A DNA stretch of 64,000 nucleotides from an uncultured Tenacibaculum sp. (GCA_947492185.1 CANLMR010000002.1:186001-250000), one strand, 5' to 3'. Shown: positions 1-7,960, numbered from the stretch's first letter. Notes: a model not told the origin generated them from the sequence alone. Numbers and translations are program-made.

Positions 1-213
1 TTTAGTATTGAAAAAGTAATACCATACAGTAAAAATGAAATCAAGAAGAATATCCCCAATAAAAAAGCAAATATTACAGTTAGAAATTTCCCAAAAACAG
101 TTGCACAAATTAGAAAAGAAACCAAAATAACGGAAGGTGGAGATATTTATTTATTCTTAACAACTTTAACCAATAACGCTAAAGTTATGATAATCAGCAA
201 CAAAATTCATTAG
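1..213 (+). CDS. C-terminal end of a THUMP-like-domain methyltransferase-type protein (partial)
   Basis: The reading frame is open from base 1 and ends at TAG 211-213, so the last 70 residues of a longer protein are present. The visible part has a basic stretch followed by RNFPKTVAQIRKETKI, an EGGDIYLFLTT segment and a short beta-strand end. This resembles the C-terminal THUMP-like domain of Bacteroidota class I SAM-dependent methyltransferases, in which the catalytic part lies upstream and so outside this window. The family call comes from memory of this tail and is moderate. The gene end is followed within 10 bases by a TAnnTTTG box and then by hairpins. Confidence 0.5.
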   Translation, partial: FSIEKVIPYSKNEIKKNIPNKKANITVRNFPKTVAQIRKETKITEGGDIYLFLTTLTNNAKVMIISNKIH

Positions 214-220
214 ATTTTAT

Positions 221-228
221 TATATTTG
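221..228 (+). promoter_or_regulatory. -7 box (TATATTTG) of a possible small RNA
   Basis: TATATTTG matches the Bacteroidota sigma-A consensus TAnnTTTG and would start transcription near 233-235, upstream of the structured stretch 266-325. No clear -33 TTTG was seen. Confidence 0.4.
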
Positions 229-232
229 AAAA

Positions 233-326
233 GGTTACAACTTTTATAAAGGGTAACTACTATAAGTGTTTTAAGGGGGAAACACGTGGAAGCCTTGATT
301 TTAATCAAGGCTTCTCTCCCCTTTTA
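233..326 (+). ncRNA. Candidate small RNA or structured leader with terminator
   Basis: Between the first gene and the SPOR gene lie two hairpins. GTGTTT (266-271) pairs with AAACAC (280-285) around a G-rich loop. GAAGCCTTGAT (289-299) pairs perfectly with ATCAAGGCTTC (304-314) around a 4-base loop and is followed by CTCCCCTTTT. The loop AAGGGG (273-278) is complementary to CCCCTT (318-323), so either a pseudoknot or one larger alternative hairpin could form. The second hairpin plus T run can act as terminator for the upstream gene; with the TATATTTG box at 221 it could instead end a transcript of about 90 nt. No coding potential was seen. RNA identity is inference. Confidence 0.4.
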
Positions 327-398
327 ACTTCATTTCAAAAGCTATTTCGAAAAGATTTGTATTTTAGCTTTACAGAATTTTTAAACTAGCCAATACAC

Positions 399-1028
399 AT
401 GCCTCTTTTAAACGATCAAGAATACGAAGATTTACAACAACAAATTAAAAATCTTAATTCAAAAAACGAAGAATTAGAAACTGAGATATCAGAAAAAACT
501 GAAGAATTAGGTGATGTAAAAAGTACAGCAAGAAATCGAAACATTTTATTAAGTTTCTTATCTGGTATATCTATTGCAGCTGCTGTTTACTTCTACCAAA
601 ATCAATCTCCATCTAGTGTTAATATTGATGAAATAAAAAGAGCTGAAGCCACTAGAGTTCTTGATAGCATTAGCGATCTTACTTCTGATGGTGATTATTC
701 TAATGAAGATTATGGTGATGGTGAAATAGACGAAAGTGGATCTACAGGATTACAAAGCGGTATTAGTAAAATAAAAAATAATGTCAAGAATGAAATAGTT
801 TACTCTGTTCAAATTGGTGCTTTTTCTAATAAAAAATATCCTTTACTTTCTAAAACTATAGCGGGAACACTTTCTAACGAAGAATACCTTAGATATTCTA
901 TTGGATTATTTTCTACGCTAAAAGAAGCTCAAAACTTTAGGCGTCAATTACTTAAAATTGGTTTTAGAGATGCTTTTGTTGCTTCATATGTAAATGGTAA
1001 AAGAAAAGAAATACATAAACCTTACTAA
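399..1028 (+). CDS. Membrane-anchored SPOR-domain protein
   Basis: A 209-residue protein with a predicted N-terminal coiled coil (about 6-45, rich in Q/N/E/K), a single membrane segment (about 49-66) and an acidic linker (about 90-120). The C-terminal region begins EIVYSVQIGAF and ends near GFRDAFVASYVNG, the pattern of a SPOR peptidoglycan-binding domain. SPOR domains bind denuded glycan strands at division and remodelling sites, so the protein is probably inner-membrane anchored with its SPOR end in the periplasm. Nine bases separate it from the next gene, so the two are likely co-transcribed. A function beyond cell-wall binding cannot be read. Confidence 0.7.
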   Translation: MPLLNDQEYEDLQQQIKNLNSKNEELETEISEKTEELGDVKSTARNRNILLSFLSGISIAAAVYFYQNQSPSSVNIDEIKRAEATRVLDSISDLTSDGDYSNEDYGDGEIDESGSTGLQSGISKIKNNVKNEIVYSVQIGAFSNKKYPLLSKTIAGTLSNEEYLRYSIGLFSTLKEAQNFRRQLLKIGFRDAFVASYVNGKRKEIHKPY

Positions 1029-1037
1029 AACAAACTA

Positions 1038-2573
1038 ATGGTAAATAATATACCTAGAGCGCTACTGTTAATATTAACATTTAGCGTTCATTTTTTTTAC
1101 GCTCAAAACGAAACTCCCGAAAAGAAAACTCAAATTGGATTTGCCCAATTAGATTTTTTATCTATAAATATGCCTGATGCTAATGAAGCAAACATGGATT
1201 TCACTGGTATACATTATAACGCTATGCTAAATGATTGGGCATATGCTGGACTTGGTTTTTATGGAGCAGTTGGTGGAATTAGAGGAGGTTTTTTTACTCT
1301 AGGTTTAAATCTAGGTGTTAAAAAAGAAATTTATAATAATTTATTTGTAGATACTGGCTTACACTTTGGTGGCGGTGGTGGTGCTAGTGCTCCAGATGGT
1401 GGTGGAGCCTTTATTCTGCCGCATCTTAACTTAGGTTACGATTTTAAATATTTCTCTATATCTGCAGGTTGGAGTTATATTAACTTTTTTGATAAAGGGA
1501 CTATTAATAGTAATCAATTATATGTTTCAGCACAAATTCCATTATCTTTTGATTATACTCACTTCAAAAAGCGTCAGAAAGAATTTAATATTGATAATTT
1601 AAAAAATACCAAATGGAATACTAAAAGCCATAGAATAAGTGCAATGGTTCATTTGAACAATTTATCCGTTAAAGGAGATTCTAAATTTTTTGACGGGACA
1701 CCAATAAATGGAAGAACAATAAGGTTAGCAGGATTTGAATTTTCTTCTTTTATAAATAAAGACTGGTTTTACTTTATAAAAGCTGATGGAGCTTACAGTG
1801 GAATTCCTGCTGGATATATGGATATTTTTATTGGTGGTGGTTATCATTTATCAATGAATAAAAATAGAACAAACATTCAAGCTAAATTTGGTATAGGTGC
1901 TGGTGGCGGTGGCGGTGTTGACACTAAAGGAGGTTTTTTAGTTTACCCTGATCTTTCAATTGAACAAAAAGTGTTTGATAACATGTATGCCTCTATTAAC
2001 AAAGGATTTTTAATGAGTCCTGATAGTCACTTCCTGTCTTCTACCCTAGGATTTGGATTAAAATATTATGTTGAAAAAGATGGTATTTTAACTAAAAGTA
2101 AAAACTCGAACAAAGCTATTTTAAAAGGTGTCGAGACTATTTTAAAACAAGACTGGTATTTAGATGCAAGTAGAAACGGTGGATTTGAACAAGATATGCA
2201 TCAGATTTCCTTACAAATCAATGTGTTACTAAATAAATATATATATGGAGCTGGTCAAACTTCATTTGCTAATTTTGGAGACGCTGGCGCTTATGCGGAA
2301 GGAATTGTTGGATTAGGTGTACAATCAAACACATTTTTAAAGGATAAAATTAGTGTATTTGCTCAATTACTAGGTGGTGCAGCTGGTGGCGGTGGAATAA
2401 GTACTGGAGAAGGATTAATTGTTAAACCTAGTTTTGGAATTAATTTCAAAATAACAAACACCTTAAATTTAAGAGGTGGAATTGGCTACGTGAAAGCAAG
2501 AGGAGGATCATTAAGTAGTGTTTTTGGTAATTTTGGTTTATCATATAACCTATCGTTTTTAACAGCTAAATAA
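1038..2573 (+). CDS. Glycine-rich triplicated outer-membrane barrel protein
   Basis: A 511-residue protein with a signal peptide (about 1-22, ending FFYAQ) and alternating beta-strand character throughout, as in outer-membrane beta-barrels. Three related units of about 160-175 residues are visible. Each has a run of glycines (111-115, 289-293, 450-453) preceded by a strand ending in G/F and followed by a GG or GEG turn, a Pro-containing strand, and a later SLS/SST plus GFGL/NFGL strand. Tyr, Phe and Trp are common at strand ends. I do not recognise a named family. It probably sits in the outer membrane; the substrate or role is unknown. It follows the SPOR gene by 9 bases and probably shares its transcript. 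Confidence 0.6.
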   Translation: MVNNIPRALLLILTFSVHFFYAQNETPEKKTQIGFAQLDFLSINMPDANEANMDFTGIHYNAMLNDWAYAGLGFYGAVGGIRGGFFTLGLNLGVKKEIYNNLFVDTGLHFGGGGGASAPDGGGAFILPHLNLGYDFKYFSISAGWSYINFFDKGTINSNQLYVSAQIPLSFDYTHFKKRQKEFNIDNLKNTKWNTKSHRISAMVHLNNLSVKGDSKFFDGTPINGRTIRLAGFEFSSFINKDWFYFIKADGAYSGIPAGYMDIFIGGGYHLSMNKNRTNIQAKFGIGAGGGGGVDTKGGFLVYPDLSIEQKVFDNMYASINKGFLMSPDSHFLSSTLGFGLKYYVEKDGILTKSKNSNKAILKGVETILKQDWYLDASRNGGFEQDMHQISLQINVLLNKYIYGAGQTSFANFGDAGAYAEGIVGLGVQSNTFLKDKISVFAQLLGGAAGGGGISTGEGLIVKPSFGINFKITNTLNLRGGIGYVKARGGSLSSVFGNFGLSYNLSFLTAK

Positions 2574-2587
2574 GAGCTAATTTCTTC

Positions 2588-2595
2588 TATATTTG
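2588..2595 (+). promoter_or_regulatory. smpB promoter -7 box
   Basis: TATATTTG matches TAnnTTTG. Initiation would fall near 2600-2602, giving a leader of about 17 bases before the smpB ATG. Confidence 0.6.
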
Positions 2596-2618
2596 CAGAA
2601 TATAGCTGAGATTGATTT

Positions 2619-3074
2619 ATGCAGAAAAATATAAACATACAGAATAAAAAAGCTCGTTTTGAATACGAGATTTTAGATAAATACATAGCTGGTATTCAAC
2701 TTACTGGAACTGAAATAAAATCTATTCGACAAAGTAAGGCTCGAATTACAGAAAGTTTTTGTGAATTTAATGAACGAGGTGAATTATTTGTTATCAATAT
2801 GTATATAGAAGAATATGCTTTTGGTAATCATTATAATCACAAACCTAAAAGTGAAAGAAGATTACTATTAAATAAACAGGAATTAAAAAAATTAGCTAGA
2901 GAAGTTGAAGCCAAAGGAAATACAATTGTTCCATTGCGCTTATTCATTAATGAAAATGGTTGGGCAAAGCTTGAAATTGCTTTAGCAAAAGGTAAAAAAA
3001 CTCACGATAAACGTCAAACAATAAAGGATCGAGATAATAAAAAAGATTTAGCTCGACTAAAAAAAAGCTTCTAA
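2619..3074 (+). CDS. smpB: SsrA-binding protein SmpB
   Basis: A 151-residue cytoplasmic RNA-binding protein that delivers tmRNA to stalled ribosomes in trans-translation. Family motifs are clear: NKKARFEYEI near the N terminus, AGIQLTGTEIKSIR, and YEFGNHYNHKPKSERRLLL-like sequence (here IEEYAFGNHYNHKPKSERR). The basic C-terminal tail (GKKTHDKRQTIKDRD) is the part that enters the ribosomal A site. Length is typical. The ATG is chosen because it begins just before the conserved domain and follows a TATATTTG promoter box. The maf gene starts one base after its stop codon, so the two are probably one transcript. Confidence 0.95.
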   Translation: MQKNINIQNKKARFEYEILDKYIAGIQLTGTEIKSIRQSKARITESFCEFNERGELFVINMYIEEYAFGNHYNHKPKSERRLLLNKQELKKLAREVEAKGNTIVPLRLFINENGWAKLEIALAKGKKTHDKRQTIKDRDNKKDLARLKKSF

Positions 3075-3075
3075 T

Positions 3076-3657
3076 ATGCTAAAGGAAAAATTGGCTAATT
3101 ACAATGTAATTCTTGCTTCTGCTTCTCCAAGGCGTCAACAATTCTTCAAGGATTTAGATATAAACTTTGAAATTAGATTAAAAAGTGTAGATGAAGTTTA
3201 TCCTGAACACTTAAAAGCTGAAGAAATAACCGACTATTTGGCAAACTTAAAATCTATACCTTTTATTGAAGAGTTACAAGATAATGACCTGTTAATAACA
3301 TCAGATACAATTGTTTGGTTAGACAATAAAGCTCTAGGAAAACCTGTAGATTATAACGAGGCTTTTAAAATAATTAAGAGTTTATCAGGAAACACACATC
3401 GTGTAATTACATCTGTTAGTTTAAAAAACAAGAACTTCCAGAAAATCATTAATGATTCTACAACTGTCTTTTTCAGAGAATTATCTAATGAAGAAATACA
3501 TTATTACATAACAACATTTCAACCTTACGATAAAGCAGGTGCCTACGGAATTCAGGAATGGATAGGAAAAGTAGGTATCGATAAAATTGAAGGAAGCTAC
3601 TTTAATGTTATGGGATTACCTGTTCATAAATTATATAAAGAATTGATGAATTTATAA
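3076..3657 (+). CDS. maf: Maf-family nucleotide pyrophosphatase
   Basis: A 193-residue Maf/HAM1-fold enzyme expected to hydrolyse non-canonical nucleoside triphosphates (dTTP/UTP or modified pyrimidines) to monophosphates. The N-terminal signature LASASPRRQQFF, the ITSDTIVWLDNKALGKP segment holding the catalytic Asp, and the DKAGAYGIQEW motif are all present. It starts one base after smpB and is probably translated from the same mRNA. Maf proteins have been linked to nucleotide-pool sanitation and to division arrest in some bacteria; which applies here is not visible. Substrate class is inferred from family only. Confidence 0.92.
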   Translation: MLKEKLANYNVILASASPRRQQFFKDLDINFEIRLKSVDEVYPEHLKAEEITDYLANLKSIPFIEELQDNDLLITSDTIVWLDNKALGKPVDYNEAFKIIKSLSGNTHRVITSVSLKNKNFQKIINDSTTVFFRELSNEEIHYYITTFQPYDKAGAYGIQEWIGKVGIDKIEGSYFNVMGLPVHKLYKELMNL

Positions 3658-3678
3658 TTGTCATCTTTATTAAAAGTT

Positions 3679-3686
3679 TATTTTTG
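3679..3686 (+). promoter_or_regulatory. Transketolase C-subunit promoter -7 box
   Basis: TATTTTTG matches TAnnTTTG; a start near 3691-3693 leaves a 14-base leader before the ATG at 3707. It indicates that the gene has its own promoter, separate from smpB-maf. Confidence 0.5.
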
Positions 3687-3706
3687 ACCGAAATTACAAC
3701 ACAACA

Positions 3707-4660
3707 ATGAAAAAATATACATACACAGAGAAAAAAGACACTAGATCTGGTTTTGGAGATGGTTTAACTGAATTAGGAAAAAAGAATCCTAATGTTGTTG
3801 CATTATGTGCTGATTTAACTGGTTCATTAAAAATGAACGAATTTGAGAAAAATCATCCAGAACGTTTTTTTCAAGTAGGAATTGCTGAAGCCAATATGAT
3901 GGGAATAGCTGCTGGTTTAACTATTGGTGGTAAAATTCCATTTACAGGAACATTTGCTAACTTTTCTACTGGACGTGTTTATGATCAAATTCGTCAATCT
4001 ATTGCTTATTCTCATAAAAATGTAAAAATTTGTGCTTCTCATGCAGGATTGACATTAGGAGAAGATGGCGCTACTCACCAAATTTTAGAAGATATTGGTT
4101 TGATGAAAATGTTACCTGGAATGACAGTAATTAACACATGTGATTACAATCAAACAAAAGCTGCAACTATTGCTATTGCTGAGCATGAAGGTCCGGTTTA
4201 CTTACGTTTTGGAAGACCAAAAGTACCTGTATTCATGCCTACTGATGAAAAATTTGAAATTGGGAAAGCTGTTAAATTAACAGAAGGTACAGATGTTACT
4301 ATTGTTGCAACTGGTCATTTAGTATGGGAATCACTACAAGCAGCAGAAAAATTAGAAGAACAAGGTATTTCTGCTGAAGTAATTAACATTCATACTATTA
4401 AACCTTTAGATGAAGAAGCTATTTTAGCATCTGTTGCAAAAACTAAATGCATTGTTACAGCTGAAGAGCATAATAAATTTGGTGGACTTGGAGAAAGTGT
4501 TGCTCGTTGCTTAGCACAAAACACTCCTACTCCACAAGAATTTGTTGCTGTTAATGATAGTTTTGGTGAATCAGCAACTCCTGCTGAATTAATGAAAAAG
4601 TATAAAATAAACGATGAAGCTGTAGTTGAAGCTGTTAAGAAAGTATTGAAAAGGAAATAA
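3707..4660 (+). CDS. Transketolase, C-terminal subunit
   Basis: A 317-residue protein matching the pyrimidine-binding and C-terminal domains of transketolase, as found in split two-gene transketolases. Visible features are TRSGFGDGL at the start, [14 protein letters not shown] (with the Glu that activates thiamine diphosphate), [15 protein letters not shown], and a C-terminal domain beginning near [11 protein letters not shown]. The N-terminal partner, with the TPP diphosphate/metal site, is required for activity and is not adjacent: the gene upstream is maf. Together they would interconvert pentose-phosphate pathway sugars in the cytoplasm. A 1-deoxyxylulose-5-phosphate synthase is unlikely, being a single longer chain. 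Confidence 0.88.
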   Translation: MKKYTYTEKKDTRSGFGDGLTELGKKNPNVVALCADLTGSLKMNEFEKNHPERFFQVGIAEANMMGIAAGLTIGGKIPFTGTFANFSTGRVYDQIRQSIAYSHKNVKICASHAGLTLGEDGATHQILEDIGLMKMLPGMTVINTCDYNQTKAATIAIAEHEGPVYLRFGRPKVPVFMPTDEKFEIGKAVKLTEGTDVTIVATGHLVWESLQAAEKLEEQGISAEVINIHTIKPLDEEAILASVAKTKCIVTAEEHNKFGGLGESVARCLAQNTPTPQEFVAVNDSFGESATPAELMKKYKINDEAVVEAVKKVLKRK

Positions 4661-4705
4661 TAATCCTTATAAAACGTTTAATAAAAACACTCAAATTACA
4701 AGAAT

Positions 4706-5329
4706 ATGAAAAAACTAATTTTAACATTGTGCTTATTTGTAGCTGCTTCTCAATTTGCAGACGCACAAATTCATTTTGGTATTAAAGGAGGTATTAACTA
4801 TAACTCTGATTCTTTTAGAGAAGTTACTGATGATATTATTAACGGTAATGCGGAAAGCAGAACTGGATATCATGCTGGTATATGGTTACGCTTTAAATTA
4901 CCTATAGTAGGATGGTATATCCGTCCTGAATTAGTATATACTGCTTTAAAAAGTGAAGTAGATTTAAGAACAACTGCTACTACATCTCAAAAAGTAGCAT
5001 ATGACTTTCAAAAAATAGATATTCCTGTGTTAATAGGTAAAAAATTCTTAAAAATTGCTTATGTACACGTAGGACCTTCTTTCCAATACTTACTTGATGG
5101 TGATTTAGATTTTGATGCTGTATCTAATCTTAAAGCTGATGGATTTACTGTCGGTTTACAATTAGGAGCTGGTATTGAATTAGGTAAATTTGGTATCGAT
5201 GCTCGTTGGGAAAGAGCTTTCTCTGATGTTGAATCTGAAATTATATCTAGTATTGGTGGTGCAAATTCAACTACTAATTTCGACACGAGAGTAAATCAAA
5301 TTATATTTGGATTATCATATAGATTCTAA
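4706..5329 (+). CDS. PorT-type outer-membrane beta-barrel protein
   Basis: A 207-residue protein with a signal peptide (about 1-20, ending FADAQ) followed by FGIKGGINYNSDSF, a typical opening of the small outer-membrane barrel family that includes PorT. The body alternates polar and apolar residues and the chain ends in FGLSYRF, with the terminal Phe that serves as an outer-membrane insertion signal. It is probably a small barrel of about eight strands. The specific role is unknown; small barrels of this class are frequent in Flavobacteriia. The gene stands 45 bases after the transketolase gene and is followed by a strong terminator. Confidence 0.75.
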   Translation: MKKLILTLCLFVAASQFADAQIHFGIKGGINYNSDSFREVTDDIINGNAESRTGYHAGIWLRFKLPIVGWYIRPELVYTALKSEVDLRTTATTSQKVAYDFQKIDIPVLIGKKFLKIAYVHVGPSFQYLLDGDLDFDAVSNLKADGFTVGLQLGAGIELGKFGIDARWERAFSDVESEIISSIGGANSTTNFDTRVNQIIFGLSYRF

Positions 5330-5350
5330 ATAAAAATATTTTTCAATAAA

Positions 5351-5380
5351 AAAGCAACACCAAAAGTGTTGCTTTTTTTT
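5351..5380 (+). terminator. Bidirectional rho-independent terminator
   Basis: AGCAACAC (5353-5360) pairs with GTGTTGCT (5366-5373) around a 5-base loop, with an A run before and a T run after. It can end the barrel gene on the plus strand and the convergent FKBP lipoprotein gene on the minus strand. Confidence 0.85.
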
Positions 5381-5403
5381 ATTCTATAATACGAATATAT
5401 ACA

Positions 5404-6303
5404 TTATTCATTTGAAACTCTAATCTTAGGATTTAAGTAATCTGGTAACGTAGGATTCTCTGGATCACTAAAATCATTAGTTGGGTCACCATCATTATTC
5501 GCATCTTCATTTCTAGTTAATATTCCATCTCCATCATCATCTGGATCAGCAAAATTTACAACTCCGTTTTCGTCTGTATCATCATTCCATGGTAATCCAT
5601 CACCATCTATATCCTCTAAAATATTTGGAATACCATCTAAATCAGAATCGGTGTTTTCTACCAAATCATTTAACTCTACATAAAATAACAAACTCTCATT
5701 TGCTAAAATAGTTCCTCTACCTAAGTTTCTATAAGCTAAACCAGATGGTATAAAAAGTATAATTTTACCTGTACCTGTAAATGCTAATGGTTCATTAGGT
5801 AAAGTTGCATTTATACCTGCTTTTACATTAGTAATACCATAAGTCCAACCTCTTATTACTCCAGCACCTAAAACAAACCAGCTGTTTATATTGTTATCAA
5901 AATCTGTATCACTTAAGCTTTCTCCATTAATAATTCTCCTACCAGAATAGTTTACCAATACAGAATCAACAACAGTAGGAAAATCTTTAGTCGAAGTTCC
6001 TTCTTGAGTTACATAAGTATATAGTGTATAGTCTATATCTACATCATTAATTGTTTCAGGAACAATTTGTGAACTTAATTTTGGATCATCAAAAAGAGCA
6101 GTTTCTCCTGTTTCTAAAGGTTTAACAATTCCTTCAACAGCATCATAGTAATGGCTCTTAAAAAATTTTACAAGCGTATCATTATCTCTAACAGCCTGTG
6201 CAGCATGATCAAAGTTATCTACTGCAGCTACTCCATCACTTCCACATGCATACACTAAAAGTGAAATAATTCCTACTAAAAAAAGATGTTTAAATTTTAT
6301 CAT
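5404..6303 (-). CDS. FKBP-type peptidyl-prolyl isomerase lipoprotein with Asp-rich tail
   Basis: The longest frame reaches 6432, but the ATG at 6303 gives MIKFKHLF, a lipoprotein signal ending LLVYAC with Cys20, so this start (299 residues) is preferred. The upstream extension would also run into the S4 gene promoter. A central domain (about 90-200) has FKBP features: VLVNYSGRRIINGE, FVLGAGVIRGWTYGI, IPSGLAYRNLG. FKBPs catalyse proline isomerisation and assist folding, here at the periplasmic or outer membrane face. The last 85 residues are Asp/Gly-rich repeats (DSDLDGIPN, DGDGLPWND, DDDGDGILT) like thrombospondin type-3 calcium-binding repeats. It is not obviously the motility protein GldI. 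Confidence 0.8.
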   Translation of the reverse strand: MIKFKHLFLVGIISLLVYACGSDGVAAVDNFDHAAQAVRDNDTLVKFFKSHYYDAVEGIVKPLETGETALFDDPKLSSQIVPETINDVDIDYTLYTYVTQEGTSTKDFPTVVDSVLVNYSGRRIINGESLSDTDFDNNINSWFVLGAGVIRGWTYGITNVKAGINATLPNEPLAFTGTGKIILFIPSGLAYRNLGRGTILANESLLFYVELNDLVENTDSDLDGIPNILEDIDGDGLPWNDDTDENGVVNFADPDDDGDGILTRNEDANNDGDPTNDFSDPENPTLPDYLNPKIRVSNE

Positions 6304-6338
6304 TAATCGTAATTTTGACGCGCAATTTACCATTTTTA

Positions 6339-6346
6339 TACCTTTG
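6339..6346 (+). promoter_or_regulatory. S4-protein promoter -7 box
   Basis: TACCTTTG matches TAnnTTTG; expected start about 6351-6353, leaving a leader of about 27 bases before the ATG at 6380. It lies in the 76-base gap between divergent genes. Confidence 0.5.
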
Positions 6347-6379
6347 TAAAAAGTAAACGCAAAAAAATTAACTTTTTGT

Positions 6380-6760
6380 ATGAGAATAGATAAATATTTA
6401 TGGTGTATTCGACTTTTTAAAACTAGAAGCATCGCAACTACAGCCTGTAAAAAAGGACAAGTTAAAATTGAGGATAATAATTTAAAACCTTCAAGAGAAA
6501 TTTATGGTGGTGAAATTATTATCGTCCGTAAAAATCAAATTAATTACAAAATTAAAGTAATAGGTATCCCTGAAAGTCGTGTTGGTGCTAAATTAGTTGA
6601 TTTATACAGAAAAGATCTAACCCCAAAAGAAGAATTTGAAAGAACAGAATTATTAAAATATTCTAAAGACTATTATAGAAAAAAAGGAACAGGAAGACCA
6701 ACTAAAAAAGATAGAAGAGATATTGAAGATTATTATGAAACTAATGAAGAAGATGTTTAA
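6380..6760 (+). CDS. hslR: Hsp15-like S4-domain RNA-binding protein
   Basis: A 126-residue protein opening MRIDKYLWCIRLFKTRS, the standard start of the S4 RNA-binding domain of Hsp15/HslR proteins, with the basic face continuing to about residue 65. Hsp15 binds free 50S subunits that carry peptidyl-tRNA and helps recycle stalled ribosomes. The tail (YRKKGTGRPTKKDRRDI) is very basic and then acidic, as in Bacteroidota members. Ten bases separate it from the phosphoribosyltransferase gene, suggesting a two-gene transcript. The function is taken from the family; the ribosome link has not been shown for this lineage. Confidence 0.82.
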   Translation: MRIDKYLWCIRLFKTRSIATTACKKGQVKIEDNNLKPSREIYGGEIIIVRKNQINYKIKVIGIPESRVGAKLVDLYRKDLTPKEEFERTELLKYSKDYYRKKGTGRPTKKDRRDIEDYYETNEEDV

Positions 6761-6769
6761 ATTTGCTAT

Positions 6770-7273
6770 ATGATAGAAACTAATAATATTATTTTAAATA
6801 ATACTGAGATTGCTCAGAAAATAAGAAGAATAGGATATCAAATATATGAAGTTAACCATAAAGAATCTGAAATAATTGTAGCAGGAATTGCTGATAATGG
6901 ATTCTTTTTAGCTGAAAAAATTGTTTCTATCATAAATGAAATATCGGATTTAAAAGTTACTTTATGTAGAGTTAACATCGATAAAAAAAATCCATTAGGA
7001 TTAATAACAACTAGTATAGAAACAAAAGATTATGAAAACAAGTCTGTTGTGTTAGTTGATGATGTACTTCATTCGGGTACAACTCTAATTTATGCTATTA
7101 AACATTTTTTAGAAGTACCTTTAAAAAAGTTCAAAACTGCTGTTTTGGTAAATAGAAATCATAAAAAATATCCTGTTAAAGCTGATTTTAAAGGGATTTC
7201 ATTATCTACTTCTATCAAAGAACATGTTATTGTAGAATTTAAAAAAGATGAAATTGTTGCTTATTTAGAATAA
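6770..7273 (+). CDS. Phosphoribosyltransferase, PyrR-like
   Basis: A 167-residue type I phosphoribosyltransferase. The PRPP-binding signature VVLVDDVLHSGTTL is at about 93-106 and the flexible-loop region precedes it. Overall length and the N-terminal LNNTEIAQKIRRIGYQI resemble the PyrR/uracil phosphoribosyltransferase group of Bacteroidota. The substrate base cannot be decided: pyrimidine salvage (UMP from uracil) is the first guess, and a regulatory role as in Firmicutes PyrR is not supported by any attenuator seen nearby. Its end overlaps the end of the convergent aroK gene by 13 bases. Confidence 0.75.
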   Translation: MIETNNIILNNTEIAQKIRRIGYQIYEVNHKESEIIVAGIADNGFFLAEKIVSIINEISDLKVTLCRVNIDKKNPLGLITTSIETKDYENKSVVLVDDVLHSGTTLIYAIKHFLEVPLKKFKTAVLVNRNHKKYPVKADFKGISLSTSIKEHVIVEFKKDEIVAYLE

Positions 7274-7788
7274 AATAATCTTTTAGAAATTTCATTTATC
7301 GTTTCTTCTAGATTCTTATCATCTGTTTTTATCTTGTATTTAGCCATTTCATAGAAATAACTTCTTTCAAACAAATGTTTAGCTATAAACTCCTGTAGTT
7401 CATCTTCTGCTATTCTAGTAACTAAAGGTCTATTCTCTTTTTCAGAAAGTAATCTATTATAAAGAGTGTTAATCGATACTTTTATATAAATGGAAAATAC
7501 ATCTTCATAATTATTTATTAAATCCATATTACCAGCATAACAAGGAGCACCACCTCCTAAAGACAAAACAAACTGTTTTTCATTCTCGAAAATATCTTTA
7601 ATTGCTTCATGCTCTTGAAGTCTAAAAAAAATCTCACCTTCATCTTTGAATATGTCATTAATTGACTTTTCAAACTTAGCTTCTATATAGTTATCTAAAT
7701 CAATAAAGGGTAAATTTAGCTTTTCAGCTAAAACTTTACCAATTGTTGACTTTCCACTTGCCATATATCCTAATAAAACAATCCTCAT
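7261..7788 (-). CDS. aroK: Shikimate kinase
   Basis: A 175-residue P-loop kinase that phosphorylates shikimate at the 3-hydroxyl with ATP, the fifth step of the chorismate pathway. Walker A is GYMASGKST (7-15). The shikimate-binding residues are represented by DLDNYIE (31-37), FFRLQEHEAI with its Arg, and the glycine triplet in LSLGGGAP. The lid region near ENRPLVTR contains the expected Arg. Length is normal. aroQ, another shikimate-pathway gene, lies far away at 46.6-47.1 kb, so the pathway is dispersed. The convergent overlap with the phosphoribosyltransferase gene may allow antisense pairing of the mRNA ends. Confidence 0.93.
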   Translation of the reverse strand: MRIVLLGYMASGKSTIGKVLAEKLNLPFIDLDNYIEAKFEKSINDIFKDEGEIFFRLQEHEAIKDIFENEKQFVLSLGGGAPCYAGNMDLINNYEDVFSIYIKVSINTLYNRLLSEKENRPLVTRIAEDELQEFIAKHLFERSYFYEMAKYKIKTDDKNLEETINEISKRLFYSK

Positions 7789-7856
7789 AATCAGAAATAA
7801 AGCAAATATCTATAAAAAAACATAAAAAAACTTTTTTTTGATTTAAATACTCCTCT

Positions 7857-7864
7857 TATATTTG
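7857..7864 (+). promoter_or_regulatory. tRNA operon promoter -7 box
   Basis: TATATTTG matches TAnnTTTG, with TTG at 7838-7840 as a possible -33 element 16 bases upstream. Transcription would start near 7869-7871, about 17 bases before tRNA-Lys. Confidence 0.6.
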
Positions 7865-7887
7865 CACTCGCTTTGAAAAAAGTTTTA

Positions 7888-7960
7888 GACCGGGTAGCTC
7901 AGTTGGTAGAGCATCTCCCTTTTAAGGAGAGGGTCCTGGGTTCGAGCCCCAGCCCGGTCA
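7888..7960 (+). tRNA. tRNA-Lys (anticodon UUU)
   Basis: A 73-base cloverleaf. The acceptor stem GACCGGG pairs with CCCGGTC and is followed by discriminator A. The D arm is AGCTCAGTTGGTAGAGC. The anticodon stem TCTCC/GGAGA encloses loop CTTTTAA with anticodon TTT at 7921-7923. The T arm CTGGGTTCGAGCCCCAG is intact. CCA is not encoded. Confidence 0.97.

Noticed and set aside
2486..2686. Open frame on the minus strand across the end of the barrel gene and the start of smpB
   Set aside because: It overlaps two well-supported plus-strand genes in antisense and has no family signature.
7201..7273. Frameshift or fusion between the phosphoribosyltransferase and aroK
   Set aside because: Both frames end normally; the 13-base convergent overlap is only a shared 3' end.
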